This document shows positions 63,229 to 64,000 of a stretch of DNA of 64,000 nt, piece after piece (position 1 is the stretch's first letter; every line of letters starts with the position of its first letter). Position numbers and translations under genes: made by a program. The DNA is from Pseudomonas saliphila (GTDB lineage Bacteria; Pseudomonadota; Gammaproteobacteria; Pseudomonadales; Pseudomonadaceae), in assembly GCF_008638345.1 (NCBI RefSeq), contig NZ_VTVA01000001.1, forward strand, positions 362,844 to 426,843. Reading direction: 5' to 3'. The notes under the pieces were generated by a model. That model saw only the letters and a list, made by a program, of their open reading frames with translations, had not been told where the DNA came from and did no database searches.

Positions 63229-64000
63229 ATGGAAAAAACCTACCAGCCGCACGCCATCGAATCTTCCTGGTACCAGACCTGGGAGCAGAACAATTACTTT
63301 GCTCCGCAGGGCTCCGGCGAGTCGTACACCATCGCGCTGCCGCCGCCGAACGTGACCGGCAGCCTGCACATGGGCCACGGGTTCAATAACGCGATCATGG
63401 ATGCGCTGATCCGCTTCCGCCGGATGCAGGGCCGCAATACGCTGTGGCAGCCGGGCACGGATCACGCAGGTATCGCGACGCAGATGGTGGTTGAGCGCCA
63501 GCTCGCCGCTCAGGGTCAGTCCCGTCATGATCTGGGCCGCGACAAGTTTCTGGAAAAGGTCTGGGAATGGAAGGAAGAGTCCGGCGGCAACATTACTCGT
63601 CAGATTCGCCGGCTCGGCAGTTCGGTGGATTGGAGCCGTGAGCGCTTCACCATGGATGAAGGCATGTCCGAGGCGGTTCAGGAAGCCTTTGTGCGTCTGC
63701 ATGAAGACGGCCTGATCTACCGCGGCAAGCGTCTGGTGAACTGGGATCCCAAGCTGCACACCGCGATTTCCGATCTTGAAGTGGAGAACCACGACGAGAC
63801 CGGTTCGCTGTGGAATCTGCGTTACCCCCTGGCGGATGGCGCGACCACGGCCGAGGGCAAGAATTATCTGATCGTTGCCACCACGCGTCCGGAGACCATG
63901 CTGGGCGATACGGCGGTCGCGGTGAACCCGGATGACGAGCGTTATCAGGCGCTGATCGGCAAGTTTGTCGAGCTGCCTTTAGTGGGCCGGCGCATTCCGA
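63229..64000 (+). CDS. valS: Valyl-tRNA synthetase, N-terminal part (runs off the window)
   Basis: The first 257 codons of a class I aminoacyl-tRNA synthetase. The HIGH motif appears as [20 protein letters not shown], with [20 protein letters not shown] and [17 protein letters not shown], all diagnostic of ValRS; the editing domain begins at [16 protein letters not shown]. The ATG at 63229 starts [20 protein letters not shown], the family N-terminus. The gene continues beyond the window. In Pseudomonas it normally follows pepA-holC, which here lie 43.5 kb to the left. Confidence 0.97.
   Translation, partial: MEKTYQPHAIESSWYQTWEQNNYFAPQGSGESYTIALPPPNVTGSLHMGHGFNNAIMDALIRFRRMQGRNTLWQPGTDHAGIATQMVVERQLAAQGQSRHDLGRDKFLEKVWEWKEESGGNITRQIRRLGSSVDWSRERFTMDEGMSEAVQEAFVRLHEDGLIYRGKRLVNWDPKLHTAISDLEVENHDETGSLWNLRYPLADGATTAEGKNYLIVATTRPETMLGDTAVAVNPDDERYQALIGKFVELPLVGRRIP

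Overview
The window looks like a chromosomal segment of a gammaproteobacterium of the Pseudomonas/Halopseudomonas type. The base composition is GC-rich. Gene blocks typical of that group are present: folM-folE-folX, the divergent lptG-lptF / pepA-holC block, DUF1244-hopJ-RDD, msrPQ and valS. The placement rests on gene content and recalled neighbourhoods only; no database search was possible. No rRNA, tRNA or CRISPR array was seen.

Layout. 0.4-10.8 kb: housekeeping and pterin genes (PIN-PhoH ATPase, YaaA, an alpha/beta hydrolase coupled to a class II aldolase-like enzyme, a Crp/Fnr regulator, flavodoxin, folM-folE-folX, DUF1244-hopJ-RDD, Mut7-C protein, RNase Z). 11-14.6 kb: an MHS-type transporter, an exported peroxiredoxin, a glycine-zipper protein and a secreted PETase-fold serine hydrolase. 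14.9-19.7 kb: lptG-lptF divergent from pepA-holC-(PA3833-like). In Pseudomonas valS normally follows directly; here it starts only at 63.2 kb, so about 43.5 kb lies inside this junction. 19.9-29.4 kb: DUF1330, GST and FAD dehydrogenase genes, then an eight-gene Mrp/Mbh-like cation/proton antiporter operon with overlapping genes. 29.4-38.7 kb: small lipoproteins, an AraC regulator divergent from a flavin monooxygenase / BASS transporter / epimerase / SDR operon, a TSUP transporter, a nitroreductase, and an orphan HipB-like regulator with palindromic sites upstream. 39-41.4 kb: queC-queD-queE behind a probable preQ1-I riboswitch. 41.4-53.3 kb: assorted single genes including a K+ channel, DMT and MATE transporters, a barnase/barstar pair, CigR-like protein and msrP-msrQ. 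53.6-55.3 kb: an orphan GspE/PilB-type ATPase with an MshEN c-di-GMP-binding type N-terminus.

53.3-62.7 kb is accessory and the most unusual part. It has a RelE/XRE toxin-antitoxin pair, an Hsp70-like (YegD-type) gene broken by a 7-bp tandem duplication, and an AT-richer membrane/coiled-coil gene enclosed by two ~93% identical copies of the 3' end of that Hsp70 gene. It also has an unrecognised 304-aa protein and at least six copies or half copies of an inverted repeat built on TTGGGGTCAGATGA. Finally, directly before valS, there is an integrase-less array of three integron gene cassettes with attC sites, all reading leftward. The cassette borders are internally consistent: each cassette's first bases are the exact complement of its own attC R'' box.

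How genes work together: FolE, FolM and FolX make tetrahydromonapterin-type pterins; QueD, QueE and QueC make preQ0 for queuosine; the Mrp-like products should form one membrane antiporter; LptF/LptG move lipopolysaccharide; MsrP/MsrQ repair periplasmic methionine sulfoxide; the barnase-like RNase and barstar form a toxin/immunity pair.
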